64,000 bases of DNA, taken from Microlunatus sp. Gsoil 973. Lineage in GTDB: Bacteria; Actinomycetota; Actinomycetes; Propionibacteriales; Propionibacteriaceae. This document shows, piece after piece, positions 37,301-45,406 of the stretch. Under the pieces are notes generated by a model, which was not told the DNA's origin, ran no database searches, and worked only from the letters and a program-made list of their open reading frames with translations. The stretch lies in the NCBI RefSeq assembly GCF_009707365.1, contig NZ_CP046122.1, positions 1,612,001-1,676,000 of the forward strand. Direction: 5' to 3'. Position numbers and translations under genes: made by a program. Every line of letters begins with the position of its first letter. Position 1 is the stretch's first letter.

Positions 37301-37338
37301 CTACCGTCCTTTCCTGCCTCACAGGACAGGTCTTAAAG
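37301..37338 (-). promoter_or_regulatory. Candidate PyrR-binding RNA hairpin in the carA leader
   Basis: Read on the carA strand, the leader ends CTTTAAGACCTGTCC-TGTGAGG-CAGGAAAGG-ACGGTAG before the ATG. TCCTGTGAGGCAG closely follows the known PyrR-loop pattern (UCC-N-G-N-GAGG-C...), and CCTG/CAGG form the stem. The purine-rich GGAAAGGA right after the loop is the likely ribosome site, so the hairpin would gate translation initiation, as proposed for mycobacterial pyrR leaders. The pattern match is by eye; no folding was run. Confidence 0.6.
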
Positions 37339-37442
37339 GTTGGCGTGTATCGCAGGCGACGATATCAGTCTCGGCACCGGTATCCCGCATCCGCCCCTGA
37401 GCGGTTCGGCGGGCTTACAGTCGCCGCGGCTACGCTGCGGGC

Positions 37443-37925
37443 GTGACCTCCGATCGCCCCGGCCCCGAGACTGAGCGCGCCGCAGCGATGGCCGACCTGG
37501 AGCGGGAGATCAGCAAGTTCTTCCGCAGCGCACGCAGCCTCTCCGATCGGATCGCTGGCCGGATCCATCCCGATCTCGACGCCCCGGGCTATGCGCTGCT
37601 GGCCACCATCCTCGATCTCGACGCCGACGACCAGGGTGTCCGTGCCGTCGACCTGGCCAACCGGACCAGATTGCACAAGTCGACGCTCAGCCGCGCGATC
37701 GCCGACCTGGAACGCCTCGGCCTCATCGCCCGGGTGCGCGACCCCCACGATGCCCGGGCCAGGCTGGTCACCCTCACCGAACGCGGCCGCTCCGCCGTCG
37801 AACAGTCCCGGGTCGGACGCAGCGAACTGATGTTGAACCGGCTCGCCGAATGGGACACCAACGACCTCGTCCAGTTGGCGACGCTGCTGCAGCGCTTCAG
37901 CCGGGCGCTCACGCCCGACGCCTGA
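37443..37925 (+). CDS. MarR-family regulator (first of two)
   Basis: A 160-residue winged-helix regulator. The recognition region reads GVRAVDLANRTRLHKSTLSRAIADLERLGLIARVRDPHDARARLVTLTERGRSAVE, which is the standard MarR helix-turn-helix and beta-wing with the DPxDxR motif as DPHDAR. Helical dimerisation segments flank it. GTG start at 37443. It diverges from carA and precedes a second MarR gene by about 150 bases. It may autoregulate or act on the exporter downstream; the ligand is unknown. Confidence 0.9.
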   Translation: MTSDRPGPETERAAAMADLEREISKFFRSARSLSDRIAGRIHPDLDAPGYALLATILDLDADDQGVRAVDLANRTRLHKSTLSRAIADLERLGLIARVRDPHDARARLVTLTERGRSAVEQSRVGRSELMLNRLAEWDTNDLVQLATLLQRFSRALTPDA

Positions 37926-38001
37926 CGGGCCGTCGCGGGGGCTTTCCGGGACCGGGACTGAGCCGAAACTGAGGCCAAGCCGTGTGACTGGCCTGCAATT
38001 A

Positions 38002-38045
38002 GTTTCCTTAAGCAACGACACAGCCTTATAGTTGCTTTCAGCAAC
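38002..38045. promoter_or_regulatory. Paired dyads GTTGCT-TTC-AGCAAC, candidate MarR operators
   Basis: A perfect dyad GTTGCTTTCAGCAAC (38031-38045) and a degenerate copy GTTTCCTTAAGCAAC (38002-38016) share the 3-base spacer and AGCAAC half-site, with centres 29 bases apart. A possible -10 hexamer TATAGT (38027-38032) overlaps the downstream dyad, so a bound regulator would block the promoter of the second MarR-exporter operon. Confidence 0.6.
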
Positions 38046-38078
38046 CAAAGGAGTCCGGTCCCCACATGTCGATCGAAC

Positions 38079-38741
38079 ATGCCCATCGAGCGTGATCAGG
38101 CGGCGAGCCTGCTCGAGGCCCTGGTGTCCCTGGTGCGGGTGACTCGCACGATCGCCCACCGGGATGCCGCGCACAGCGTGGCGGCGACCCCGATCGCACT
38201 GCTCAAGTTGGTCTCCGAGACCGATCCGCGGCTGGGTGATCTCGCCGAGCAGTTGCGAGTGAAGCCGTCGGTGGCGTCCCGTGCCGTTGCCGCACTGGAG
38301 AGCCAAGGCTACGTACGTCGGATCGCCGACCCGGGTGATGCCCGGGCCTGTCGGGTACACATCACCGGTGCCGGCCGGGCCTACCTGCGGTCGCGCGAGG
38401 AATGGGCAGTGGAGATGGTCGCCCGGACCATGTCCGACTGGTCGGCGGAGGAGGCAGAGATGTCGGTCCGCGTGCTGCAGCGGCTCGAGCAGAGCGTCAC
38501 CGACTGGGTCAGCCACTTCGACCGGGCGGTGGAGACGGGCACCGACCCGCTGGCGATGCCGGTCCCGACGCGGGACGGGGCCGACGGCGGACCCTCCGCC
38601 GGACCCGCAGCCCGGCTCGCCGAACAGGACGACCAGACCACATACCCAGATCACCACTCCGAGGACGACGGTGTCCCGGCGGACAATCCGAACGCGATGC
38701 TGAAGACAGCACTGACCACTTGGGAGACGACCGCAGTATGA
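38079..38741 (+). CDS. MarR-family regulator (second), coupled to exporter
   Basis: A 220-residue protein with a MarR winged helix (PRLGDLAEQLRVKPSVASRAVAALESQGYVRRIADPGDARACRVHITGAG, again with a DPxDxR wing). It carries an unusual C-terminal tail of about 60 residues rich in Pro, Asp and Thr. The ATG at 38079 lies 26 bases from the only AGGAG. An out-of-frame ATG at 38066, better placed for that site, opens a 9-codon reading frame that overlaps this start. The two starts look like a 13-base tandem duplication (ATGTCGATCGAAC / ATGCCCATCGAGC). The stop overlaps the exporter start (ATGA), so the two are translationally coupled, and it is the most likely repressor of that exporter. Confidence 0.88.
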   Translation: MPIERDQAASLLEALVSLVRVTRTIAHRDAAHSVAATPIALLKLVSETDPRLGDLAEQLRVKPSVASRAVAALESQGYVRRIADPGDARACRVHITGAGRAYLRSREEWAVEMVARTMSDWSAEEAEMSVRVLQRLEQSVTDWVSHFDRAVETGTDPLAMPVPTRDGADGGPSAGPAARLAEQDDQTTYPDHHSEDDGVPADNPNAMLKTALTTWETTAV

Positions 38742-41074
38742 GCACCGCTGTTGCGGAACGCAGCCCCGCCGCCGATCAGCACCGAGCCGGCGAGGAGCTG
38801 TCACACAAGGAGATCCTCGAGGTGATGGTCGGCCTGCTGGCCGCGCTGTTCACGGCGTTGATCTCGTCGACCATCGTCTCGACGGCGCTGCCGACGATCA
38901 TGGCCCAACTGCACGGCACCCAGCGCCAGTACACCTGGGTGATCACCGCGTCGTTGCTGGCGATGACCATCTCCACACCGATCCTCGGCAAGCTGGCCGA
39001 CCTGATCAACAAGAAGCTGCTGATCCAGGCCTCGATCATCCTGTTCGTGCTGGGCTCGATCGGCGCCGGCGTCTCCCAGGAGATCTGGCAGATGATGGTC
39101 GCGCGAGCCGCCCAGGGCGTCGCGATGGGTGGTCTGACCGCCATGACGCAGGCGATCATGGGCACGATCATCGCTCCCCGCCAGCGTGGCCGCTACACCG
39201 GCTACATGGGCGCGGTGATGGCCGTCGCCACAATCTCCGGCCCGTTGGTCGGCGGCTGGATCACCGACAGCTGGAACTGGCGCTGGGTGTTCTTCGTCTG
39301 CGTGCCGTTGGCGGTCATCGCGCTGTTCCTGCTGCAGACCACGTTGAAGCTGCCGCAGCTGCCGAAGCGCAAGGTCAGGATCGACGTCGGTGGTGCCTTC
39401 TTCCTGGCCATCACAGCCGCTGCGCCGATGCTGTGGGTGACCTTCGCCGGCAAGGACTACGACTGGATCTCCTGGGAGTCCGCGGCGTTCGCCGCCACCT
39501 TCGTGGTTGCCGCGCTGGTTGCGTTGATCATCGAGCTGCGCCACCCCGAGCCCATCGTGCCGATCCGGGTGCTGAAGAACAGCACGACGGCGCTGATGAT
39601 CATCGCCGGCATGGCCGTCGGTGTCGGAATGTTCGGCGCCGGCACCTTCCTGACCCAGTACTTCCAGCTGGGTGCCGGCTACACCCCGACCAAGGCCGGT
39701 CTGATGACGCTGCCGATGATCGGCGCCCAGTTGGTCAGCTCCGTTGTCGGGGGTCAGATCGTCAGCCGGACCGGACGCTGGAAGCCGATCATGATCCTCG
39801 GCGGTTTCCTGCTGGTGGGCGGCTTCGTCGGCCTCGGCATTGATCTTGATCACGCCACGCCGTACTGGCACACCGCGATCTGGATGGCGGTCGCCGGGAT
39901 CGGTGTCGGCTGTCTGATCCAGAACATCGTCCTTGCGGTTCAGAACACCGTTGACGTCAAGGACATCGGCGCCTCCTCGGCGACTATCTCCTTCTTCCGC
40001 TCGTTGGGCGGCGCGGTGGGCGTCTCGGTGCTCGGTGCCGTGCTGGCCGACAAGGTCGAGACCAGGATCATCGACGGTGTCAAGGCGCTGGGGCCGGCAG
40101 GCGCCCAGGCGGCCGGCAAGCTCGGTGGCGGTGCCGGGAACCTCAACATCGAAGGGCTTCCCGCGCCGATCCGTACCTTGATCCACAACGCCTACGCCGA
40201 CACGTTCGGCCTGCTCTTCCTGATCGCCGGCATCGCCGGGATCGGCGCCCTCATCGCCGTGCTGCTGGTTCGCGAGGTGCCGTTGCGGACCACCGTCGCG
40301 ATGCAACCCAAGGTCGACGCGGGCGGCGCATCCGCCCAGGTGTCAGGCTCGGAAGCCGTGGCCACAATGGCTGCACCGGTGACCGACGGCAAGTCCAGCG
40401 GCAACCTCGACACCAAGGTCAACAGCAACGGCATCGGTATCGGTATAGGTATCGGCAACGACAACGGCAATGGCAGCGGGCCGAACGTCCCCGAGTTGGT
40501 CACCAAGACCGGTTCGGGCGGCGATGCGGACCGGAACCCGGCGATCCGTGCAGAGACCGGTGGCCCGATGACCGAGCCCTCGCCGGGTTGGGATCCTGCC
40601 GGCCTCGACGACCCGGCCGAGCGGGTCTCGGTTGCCGCCCTGGACGTACTGGCGGCGGCCCAGGACCGGGCGCGTGCCCAGGAGGCGCTCGGCCACGAGA
40701 AGGTGACCGAACTTCTCGGTCGGCTGGACCAGTTGTCGCACGAGGTCGACGCAGCGATCGGCGCCTTCCATCGGCAGATGCAGCAGATCCGCGAGGAGCT
40801 GCTCTCCGCCGAACCCGGCCGACGCTCTCCCGCTCCGGACGGTGTCGGTGGCGACGGGCTCCGGCAGTATGAGTACAACCTGCTGCTGGACAGCCAGCAG
40901 ACCGCCGACCGGGTGACCAGGCTGGCCCGTGCCGAGGCCGAGCGAACCCTGGACCAGGCCGAGCAGGAGCGGGCCGAACTGCAGAAACGGATCGACCAGC
41001 TGCGTAATGTCGAGCGGGAGATCACCGACCGGATCTCCACCCGACTGCGCACCACCCCTGTTGGCGAGGACTGA
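38738..41074 (+). CDS. DHA2-type 14-TM MFS exporter with long coiled-coil C-terminal tail
   Basis: A 778-residue protein. Residues ~25-515 are an EmrB/QacA-like drug:H+ antiporter: LLAALFTALISSTIVSTALPTIM in TM1, ILGKLADLINKKLLIQ in loop 2-3, motif-C-like MAVATISGPLVGGWITD in TM5, and further TM segments to LLVREVP. The remaining ~260 residues are cytoplasmic: a low-complexity linker with repeated Gly-Ile and Asn-Gly (about 566-590), then a charged helical region from about residue 620 with long heptad-like runs (LLGRLDQLSHEVDAAIGAFH; ADRVTRLARAEAERTLDQAE). The latter resembles the second coiled coil of DivIVA/Wag31-like proteins. It is one uninterrupted frame; an internal in-frame ATG at 40568 could make the tail separately. 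The ATG at 38738 overlaps the MarR stop. Confidence 0.88.
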   Translation: MSTAVAERSPAADQHRAGEELSHKEILEVMVGLLAALFTALISSTIVSTALPTIMAQLHGTQRQYTWVITASLLAMTISTPILGKLADLINKKLLIQASIILFVLGSIGAGVSQEIWQMMVARAAQGVAMGGLTAMTQAIMGTIIAPRQRGRYTGYMGAVMAVATISGPLVGGWITDSWNWRWVFFVCVPLAVIALFLLQTTLKLPQLPKRKVRIDVGGAFFLAITAAAPMLWVTFAGKDYDWISWESAAFAATFVVAALVALIIELRHPEPIVPIRVLKNSTTALMIIAGMAVGVGMFGAGTFLTQYFQLGAGYTPTKAGLMTLPMIGAQLVSSVVGGQIVSRTGRWKPIMILGGFLLVGGFVGLGIDLDHATPYWHTAIWMAVAGIGVGCLIQNIVLAVQNTVDVKDIGASSATISFFRSLGGAVGVSVLGAVLADKVETRIIDGVKALGPAGAQAAGKLGGGAGNLNIEGLPAPIRTLIHNAYADTFGLLFLIAGIAGIGALIAVLLVREVPLRTTVAMQPKVDAGGASAQVSGSEAVATMAAPVTDGKSSGNLDTKVNSNGIGIGIGIGNDNGNGSGPNVPELVTKTGSGGDADRNPAIRAETGGPMTEPSPGWDPAGLDDPAERVSVAALDVLAAAQDRARAQEALGHEKVTELLGRLDQLSHEVDAAIGAFHRQMQQIREELLSAEPGRRSPAPDGVGGDGLRQYEYNLLLDSQQTADRVTRLARAEAERTLDQAEQERAELQKRIDQLRNVEREITDRISTRLRTTPVGED

Positions 41075-41096
41075 CCCAGGCAATTACGGACACACG

Positions 41097-41140
41097 GACG
41101 GCTCGGGCCGGATCCCATCAGAGATCCGGCCCGAGCCGTC
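41097..41140. terminator. Long hairpin between convergent exporter and nusB
   Basis: GACGGCTCGGGCCGGATC (41097-41114) pairs perfectly with GATCCGGCCCGAGCCGTC (41123-41140) across an 8-base loop. GGACA at 41088-41092 and TGTCC at 41141-41145 can extend the stem past a bulge, and CTTT follows on the plus strand. A strong bidirectional terminator. Confidence 0.9.
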
Positions 41141-41159
41141 TGTCCTTTGCCGGGCGCGT

Positions 41160-41576
41160 TTACGGTTCGGCCGGTGCCTTGTCGTCGACCACTCCGCCCA
41201 GCAAGCCGTTGACGTAGCTCGGCGACTCGTCGGTGGACAAGTCCCCCACCAGCTCGACGGCCTCGGAGACGGCCACGGCGTCCGGTACGTCGTCGACGTA
41301 GTCGATCTCGTAGGTGGCGATCCGGACCGCTGCCCGGTCGACCCGCGGCATTCGTGCCAACGTCCAGCCCTTGGCCAGGTGGGCGGTGATCCGCCGATCG
41401 ATCTCCGCCTGATGCTGCTCCACGCCGCGGACCAGCGTGATGGTGTAGTCGCGCAGCGGCGGCTCGGCGTCCGCGCTGCGCTCGGCGAGGGTCTCCGACA
41501 GCGTACGGCCGCGAAGCTCGGCCTCGAAGAGGATGTCCAGGGCCCGTTTCCGGGCCTTCGTACGGGCCGAAGGCAC
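41160..41576 (-). CDS. nusB: Transcription antitermination factor NusB
   Basis: NusB with NusE (S10) binds boxA of rRNA leaders. The 138-residue all-helical protein matches the family: ARTKARKRALDILFEAELRG, LVRGVEQHQAEIDRRI, LARMPRVDRAAVRIATYEI and VAVSEAVELVGDLSTDESPSYVNGLLGGV. GTG start at 41576, five bases from the efp stop, so efp-nusB is one transcription unit, as is usual. Confidence 0.96.
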   Translation of the reverse strand: MPSARTKARKRALDILFEAELRGRTLSETLAERSADAEPPLRDYTITLVRGVEQHQAEIDRRITAHLAKGWTLARMPRVDRAAVRIATYEIDYVDDVPDAVAVSEAVELVGDLSTDESPSYVNGLLGGVVDDKAPAEP

Positions 41577-41581
41577 CTGCG

Positions 41582-42145
41582 TCAGCCGCCGATCCGACCG
41601 AGGTACTCGCCCGTCCGGGTGTCGACCTTGACCTTCTCGCCGGTGGTGATGAACAGCGGCACCTGGATCTGCAGGCCCGTCTGGACGGTGGCCGGCTTCG
41701 TACCGCCGGTGCTCCGATCACCCTGCAGACCCGGCTCGGTGTAGGTGATCTCGAGCTCGACCGAGGGCGGCAGGTCGATGTAGAGCGGATTGCCCTCGTG
41801 CAGGGCGACCGTCACGATCTGCTCCTCGAGCAGGTAGTTCTTGGCATCGCCGACGACGTTCTCGTCGAGGGTGAGCTGGTCGTAGTCCTGGGTGTCCATG
41901 AAGACCCAGTTGCTGCCGTCGAAGTAGAGGTACTGCATGTCGCGGCGATCGACCTGGGCGTCGGCGATCTTGGTGTCGGAGTTGAACGTACGATCGACGA
42001 CCTTGCCGGACAGCACATGCTTGAGCTTCGTACGGACGACGGTGTTTCCCTTGCCGGGCTTGTGGTGCTGGAACCAGACGACGGTCCACAACTGGCCGTC
42101 GAGGTCGAGAACCGTGCCGTTCTTCAGGTCGTTGGTGGAGATCAC
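41582..42145 (-). CDS. efp: Translation elongation factor P
   Basis: EF-P relieves ribosome stalling at polyproline. The three-domain, 187-residue protein has the KOW-like N-terminus and the decoding-site loop [16 protein letters not shown], where the tip lysine lies in PGKGN. The middle OB fold ([21 protein letters not shown]) and the C-terminal OB fold ([34 protein letters not shown]) are standard. Whether the loop lysine is modified cannot be told; no epmA or ymfI-like gene is in the window. GTG start at 42145. Usually aroB is the immediate upstream neighbour; here about 3.3 kb of accessory DNA separates them. Confidence 0.97.
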   Translation of the reverse strand: MISTNDLKNGTVLDLDGQLWTVVWFQHHKPGKGNTVVRTKLKHVLSGKVVDRTFNSDTKIADAQVDRRDMQYLYFDGSNWVFMDTQDYDQLTLDENVVGDAKNYLLEEQIVTVALHEGNPLYIDLPPSVELEITYTEPGLQGDRSTGGTKPATVQTGLQIQVPLFITTGEKVKVDTRTGEYLGRIGG

Positions 42146-42933
42146 GCGCGAGCCCTTCGTGTCAATCGGCGCTGTGCACCGTCACATACGTTCATGAGTC
42201 CGGTTGATTCACCCGGACGATTTGTCTTGCTGCCAGCCCGTCTACGGGCAACGGCCAATTCTAGCGCCGGGCCCGCAAGGCGAGCGAGTTGATCATGTCG
42301 AGCACGCCCGACCCGGGTCCCGGGCCTTGTGCCGTGTCTCGCCCGAGCCGCAACCTCAAACTTTGAGTCAGCGACCTCCCCCACCGGCGCGCCCCGACGA
42401 TCCGCAAGGTCAAAGTTTGAGCCAACGGCCCTCGCCCCCGGCGTGTCGCAGCCGCACGATCAAACCTTGAGCTTGCGACCTCCCCCACCGGCGCGCCCCG
42501 ACAATCCGCAACGTCAAAGTTTGAGCCAACGGCCCTCGCCCCCGGCGTGTCGCCAGCCGCACGATCAAACCTTGAGCTTGCGACCTCCCCCACCGGCGCG
42601 CCCCGACAATCCGCAAGGTCAAAGTTTGAGCCAACGGCCCTCGCCCCCGGCGTGTCGCAGCCGCACGATCAAACCTTGAGCTTGCGACCTCGCCCACCGG
42701 CGCGCCCCGACAATCCGCAACGTCAAAGTTTGAGCCAACGGCCCTCGCCCCCGGCGTGTCGCAGCCGCGCGATCAAACTTTGACCTTCGCGCAAGGGAGT
42801 GGGGCCCGGCGGCGCGCGTTACGCCGGTCCGGTGGCGCGCGTCACGCGGCGCGGTGGCGCGCGCACCCGGGGGCGGCGCCGCGGGTCGCGGAGGAGAACG
42901 GGACACGCGGGGCGGGGAGCAGAACGCGTACGC
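42146..42933 (-). repeat. Gene-free 790-base gap with palindromic element A array (locus II): nine palindromes, four 104-105-bp units
   Basis: Palindromes of the TCAAA-G/C-TTTGA type start at 42356, 42410, 42460, 42514, 42565, 42619, 42669, 42723 and 42773; intervals are 54, 50, 54, 51, 54, 50, 54 and 50. They alternate between TCAAAGTTTGA and TCAAACCTTGA, making a 104-105-bp tandem unit repeated about four times with near-identical sequence (about 42,356-42,783). The conserved GTGCGGCTGCGACACGCC block reads on the minus strand. The flanks hold only a small hairpin GCCCGT-CT-ACGGGC (42236-42249) in the efp leader and, after 42,790, very GC-rich sequence without a feature I recognise. Confidence 0.92.
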
Positions 42934-43593
42934 ATGTCCCGATATCGTCGCAGGGTGATCCGTACGGACTTCCTGGCCAAGCAGCCGACGCTCACCACCG
43001 AGCGCACCCGGCTGGTCCCGATGGGCCCGCGCTTCTTCCCGCAGGTCTGGCGCTCGCTGCAGGATCCGGAGACGGCGAAACTCACCGGCACCCACGAGAA
43101 GTTCACCGAGGATCAGGTACGGCGTCATCTCGAGTCGCTGCCCGGCCGCGCCGACCGTGCGGACTGGGCGATCATCCGCAGCGACGACAGCAGTTATCTC
43201 GGCGAGGTCGTGCTGAATCAACTCGACACCGACAACGAATCGATGAACTATCGGATCGCGCTGCGCGGTCTCGACGTGGCCGGTCAGGGTTACGGCACCG
43301 AGGCCGGTCAGGCGGTGATCAACTTCGGGCTGGCGGTCGTCGGACTGCATCGGATCAGCCTCGGCGTGTACGCCTTCAACGAGCGTGCGATCCGGTCGTA
43401 CCAGAGGATCGGGTTCGAACTCGAGGGCCGGTTACGGCACACGCTGTACTGGGACGGACACTGGTACGACGAACTCGTGATGGCGGTGCTGGCACCGGGC
43501 GCGACGGATCAGGACGACACCGACAACGCCAGGCGGCCGTCGGCGGAGGGTGATCACTCCCCCATGCAGCCGTCGAATCCGACGTCGGAGTAG
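42934..43593 (+). CDS. GNAT acetyltransferase, RimJ/RimL type
   Basis: A 219-residue acetyltransferase. TERTRLVPM near the N-terminus, the strand pair DWAIIRSDDSSYLGEVVLNQ, the acetyl-CoA pyrophosphate loop DVAGQGYGTEAGQAVINF, then LHRISLGVYAFNERAIRSYQRIGFELEGRLR are the Acetyltransf_3 hallmarks. The target is likely an amino group of a protein or small molecule; the sequence does not say. The start is uncertain: ATG 42934 or GTG 42955 (VIRTDFLAKQPTLTTE), the latter giving the commoner family N-terminus. The last 40 bases overlap the 3' end of the convergent beta-helix gene. Confidence 0.88.
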   Translation: MSRYRRRVIRTDFLAKQPTLTTERTRLVPMGPRFFPQVWRSLQDPETAKLTGTHEKFTEDQVRRHLESLPGRADRADWAIIRSDDSSYLGEVVLNQLDTDNESMNYRIALRGLDVAGQGYGTEAGQAVINFGLAVVGLHRISLGVYAFNERAIRSYQRIGFELEGRLRHTLYWDGHWYDELVMAVLAPGATDQDDTDNARRPSAEGDHSPMQPSNPTSE

Positions 43594-45227
43594 TCCACCT
43601 CGGTCTGCAGATTCGCCGCGTCCCCCTCGGAGACCGGTGCGGCGACGTCGGTGGCCGGGCACGGGTTCCCCTGTTTGCCGGGCACACCGTTGTGGATCCA
43701 GGTGGCGGGGTTGTAGCCCAGCCGAACATCGTCCATTCCGCTGATCGCGATGCCGGTCCGGACCCGTGCACCGACCCGCCCGGTGGTGTTGTCGCTGATC
43801 GTCAGGCCATGCCCGCTGTTGGCGCCGATCATCGCCGTGCCGGCATACCAGGGCCGCGATCCGGCGCTGATCCCGATCACAAAGTGGGTGTCCGGACTTG
43901 ACCAGACCATGTTGTCGATGATCTTGGCACCGGAGAAGTCGAAGTCGGAGGAGAACCCCTTGCCGGGAACGTAGAACAGCGGATCGGCGACGATTCCGGC
44001 GTACATAGAATTGCCGGCCGACAAGATCGAATTCCTGGCGATCACCGACCGCTGCACAATGTCAGTCGAAGTCGACCGACTGCCCCGATAGAGCGAGATG
44101 CCGACTCCGCCGGTGTCGACGATTTCGTTCCTGGTGATCGTCGTGTCCGCGCAACCCGCCGCGATCCCGTCGCTCCACGCGCCCGCGGTGCTCCCGTTGG
44201 CCAGCTGCCGGGTCAGGTAATGATCACTGGAGTACGCCGTGATCATGTTCCCGCGGATCGCCACCTTCGAACAGTCGTACCCACCGGCCTGGCCGAGCAC
44301 CTGGATGCTGGCCGAACCGGCGGTGTTGGAGATCTTGTTTCCGATCACGGCGGTGTTGTGGCCGCCCAGCACGCGCACGTTGTAGCGGTTCGGGACGAAG
44401 TTCCCCGGACTGTTCCGTGCTCCGTCGACCCACACCGAAGTCAGCCGACCACCATTGGTGATGTCGACCATCGGCTCATCGAAATCGCCGCCGCGGACCA
44501 GCCGACCCATCTCGGCATAGTGTGCCGGGTTCGGATCGCCGGCTGTGGTCAGGGTGACGCCATGTGGGATGCTCAGCGGCCTGGTCAGGGTGATCAGCGC
44601 CCGCTGGGCCAGCATCACCGTGCCGCCCGGAGCGGTGTCGTCCAGCAGCGCCTGAAGTGTTTCCTGCGAGCCGTTGAAACCGGCGGTCGCCGTCGGTTGC
44701 GGCACCGCCGGCTGACCGGCCAGCGCGTAGGAGGTGGCGCTGGAGTCCCGGGCACCGGAACACACCTTGGGCACCAGCTCAAGGAACCGTTGGTCGACGA
44801 AGAACCGAGCGACCACGGTCGACCACGCCTCGCCGTGGTCCAGCGCCTCGCGCCACTGCCCGACCGACAGGTCGGGCTCGCTGTTCCAGACGCCGCGATA
44901 GAGCGTGACCAGCCGAGACGTGTTGTCATAGCCGAGCCGCGCATAGTCGGCAGAGGTGTAGACCTGCTGCCCGAGGGCCGCCAGGGTCTGCGGGTTGCAG
45001 CCGACCTCGCCGAACGCCTGGGTCGCCGCCGTCCACTCCGCCTGGGTGGGTAGCCGGCCGAGTGCCTCGGTGTAGATCTTGGCGATGAACTGCCCGGGCA
45101 CCTGGGTCGGCGAACCATCGGGCACCGCGAACGCCTTGAGAGTCGGTACCGTGACGGCTGCCAGCACGCCGAGCGCGAAGATGACGATCACGGTCACCGC
45201 ATGGCGCAGCGCAGCGCGCACCGTCAT
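43554..45227 (-). CDS. Secreted DUF4214 plus right-handed beta-helix protein
   Basis: A 557-residue exported protein. Residues 1-34 form a signal peptide or anchor (AVTVIVIFALGVLAAVTVPTL). A DUF4214-like helical domain follows (FIAKIYTEALGRLPTQAEWTAATQAF; YTSADYARLGYDNTSRLVTLYRGVWN, residues ~45-150). The rest resembles a right-handed parallel beta-helix of the pectate-lyase-like superfamily, with turns such as HNTAVIGNKISNTAGSASIQV, TTITRNEIVDTGGVGISLYRG and GHGLTISDNTTGRVGARVRTGI. Six or more cysteines are present, possibly disulfide-bonded. DUF4214 domains accompany surface glycan or S-layer-type proteins; a polysaccharide-binding or lyase role is inference. ATG at 45227 with AGGGG 8 bases upstream. 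It separates aroB from efp. Confidence 0.8.
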   Translation of the reverse strand: MTVRAALRHAVTVIVIFALGVLAAVTVPTLKAFAVPDGSPTQVPGQFIAKIYTEALGRLPTQAEWTAATQAFGEVGCNPQTLAALGQQVYTSADYARLGYDNTSRLVTLYRGVWNSEPDLSVGQWREALDHGEAWSTVVARFFVDQRFLELVPKVCSGARDSSATSYALAGQPAVPQPTATAGFNGSQETLQALLDDTAPGGTVMLAQRALITLTRPLSIPHGVTLTTAGDPNPAHYAEMGRLVRGGDFDEPMVDITNGGRLTSVWVDGARNSPGNFVPNRYNVRVLGGHNTAVIGNKISNTAGSASIQVLGQAGGYDCSKVAIRGNMITAYSSDHYLTRQLANGSTAGAWSDGIAAGCADTTITRNEIVDTGGVGISLYRGSRSTSTDIVQRSVIARNSILSAGNSMYAGIVADPLFYVPGKGFSSDFDFSGAKIIDNMVWSSPDTHFVIGISAGSRPWYAGTAMIGANSGHGLTISDNTTGRVGARVRTGIAISGMDDVRLGYNPATWIHNGVPGKQGNPCPATDVAAPVSEGDAANLQTEVDYSDVGFDGCMGE

Positions 45228-45251
45228 CCGTTCACCCCTCTCGCTCGGGCC

Positions 45252-45288
45252 GGTTCATCAGGCAGGTTCATCAGGCAGGTTCAGGCAG
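45252..45288. repeat. 13-bp direct repeat in the leader of the beta-helix gene
   Basis: GGTTCATCAGGCA occurs at 45252-45264 and 45265-45277, with a truncated third copy GGTTCAGGCAG to 45288. It lies 25-60 bases upstream of the beta-helix start. Beyond it (about 45,350) the minus strand has CCTATAAAG, a possible -10 element, and a short dyad TCCGTT-GT-AACGGA at 45389-45402 next to the aroB stop. Confidence 0.7.
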
Positions 45289-45406
45289 AGTTGATCGGCC
45301 CGGATTGAGATAACCAGATCCGGGGACCGGGAACCAACCGCGGCGACCAATCTTTATAGGTCCTTTATCAGTTCGATACACCCGCAGGTCCGTTGTAACG
45401 GATCTT

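Noticed and set aside
38738-41074. Frameshift or assembly error joining two genes in the exporter reading frame
   Set aside because: The frame is continuous, codon usage is homogeneous and the linker is low-complexity. I treat it as a true fusion, with the internal ATG noted.
42356-42783. CRISPR array
   Set aside because: The whole 104-105-bp unit is repeated; there are no unique spacers of constant length and no cas genes.
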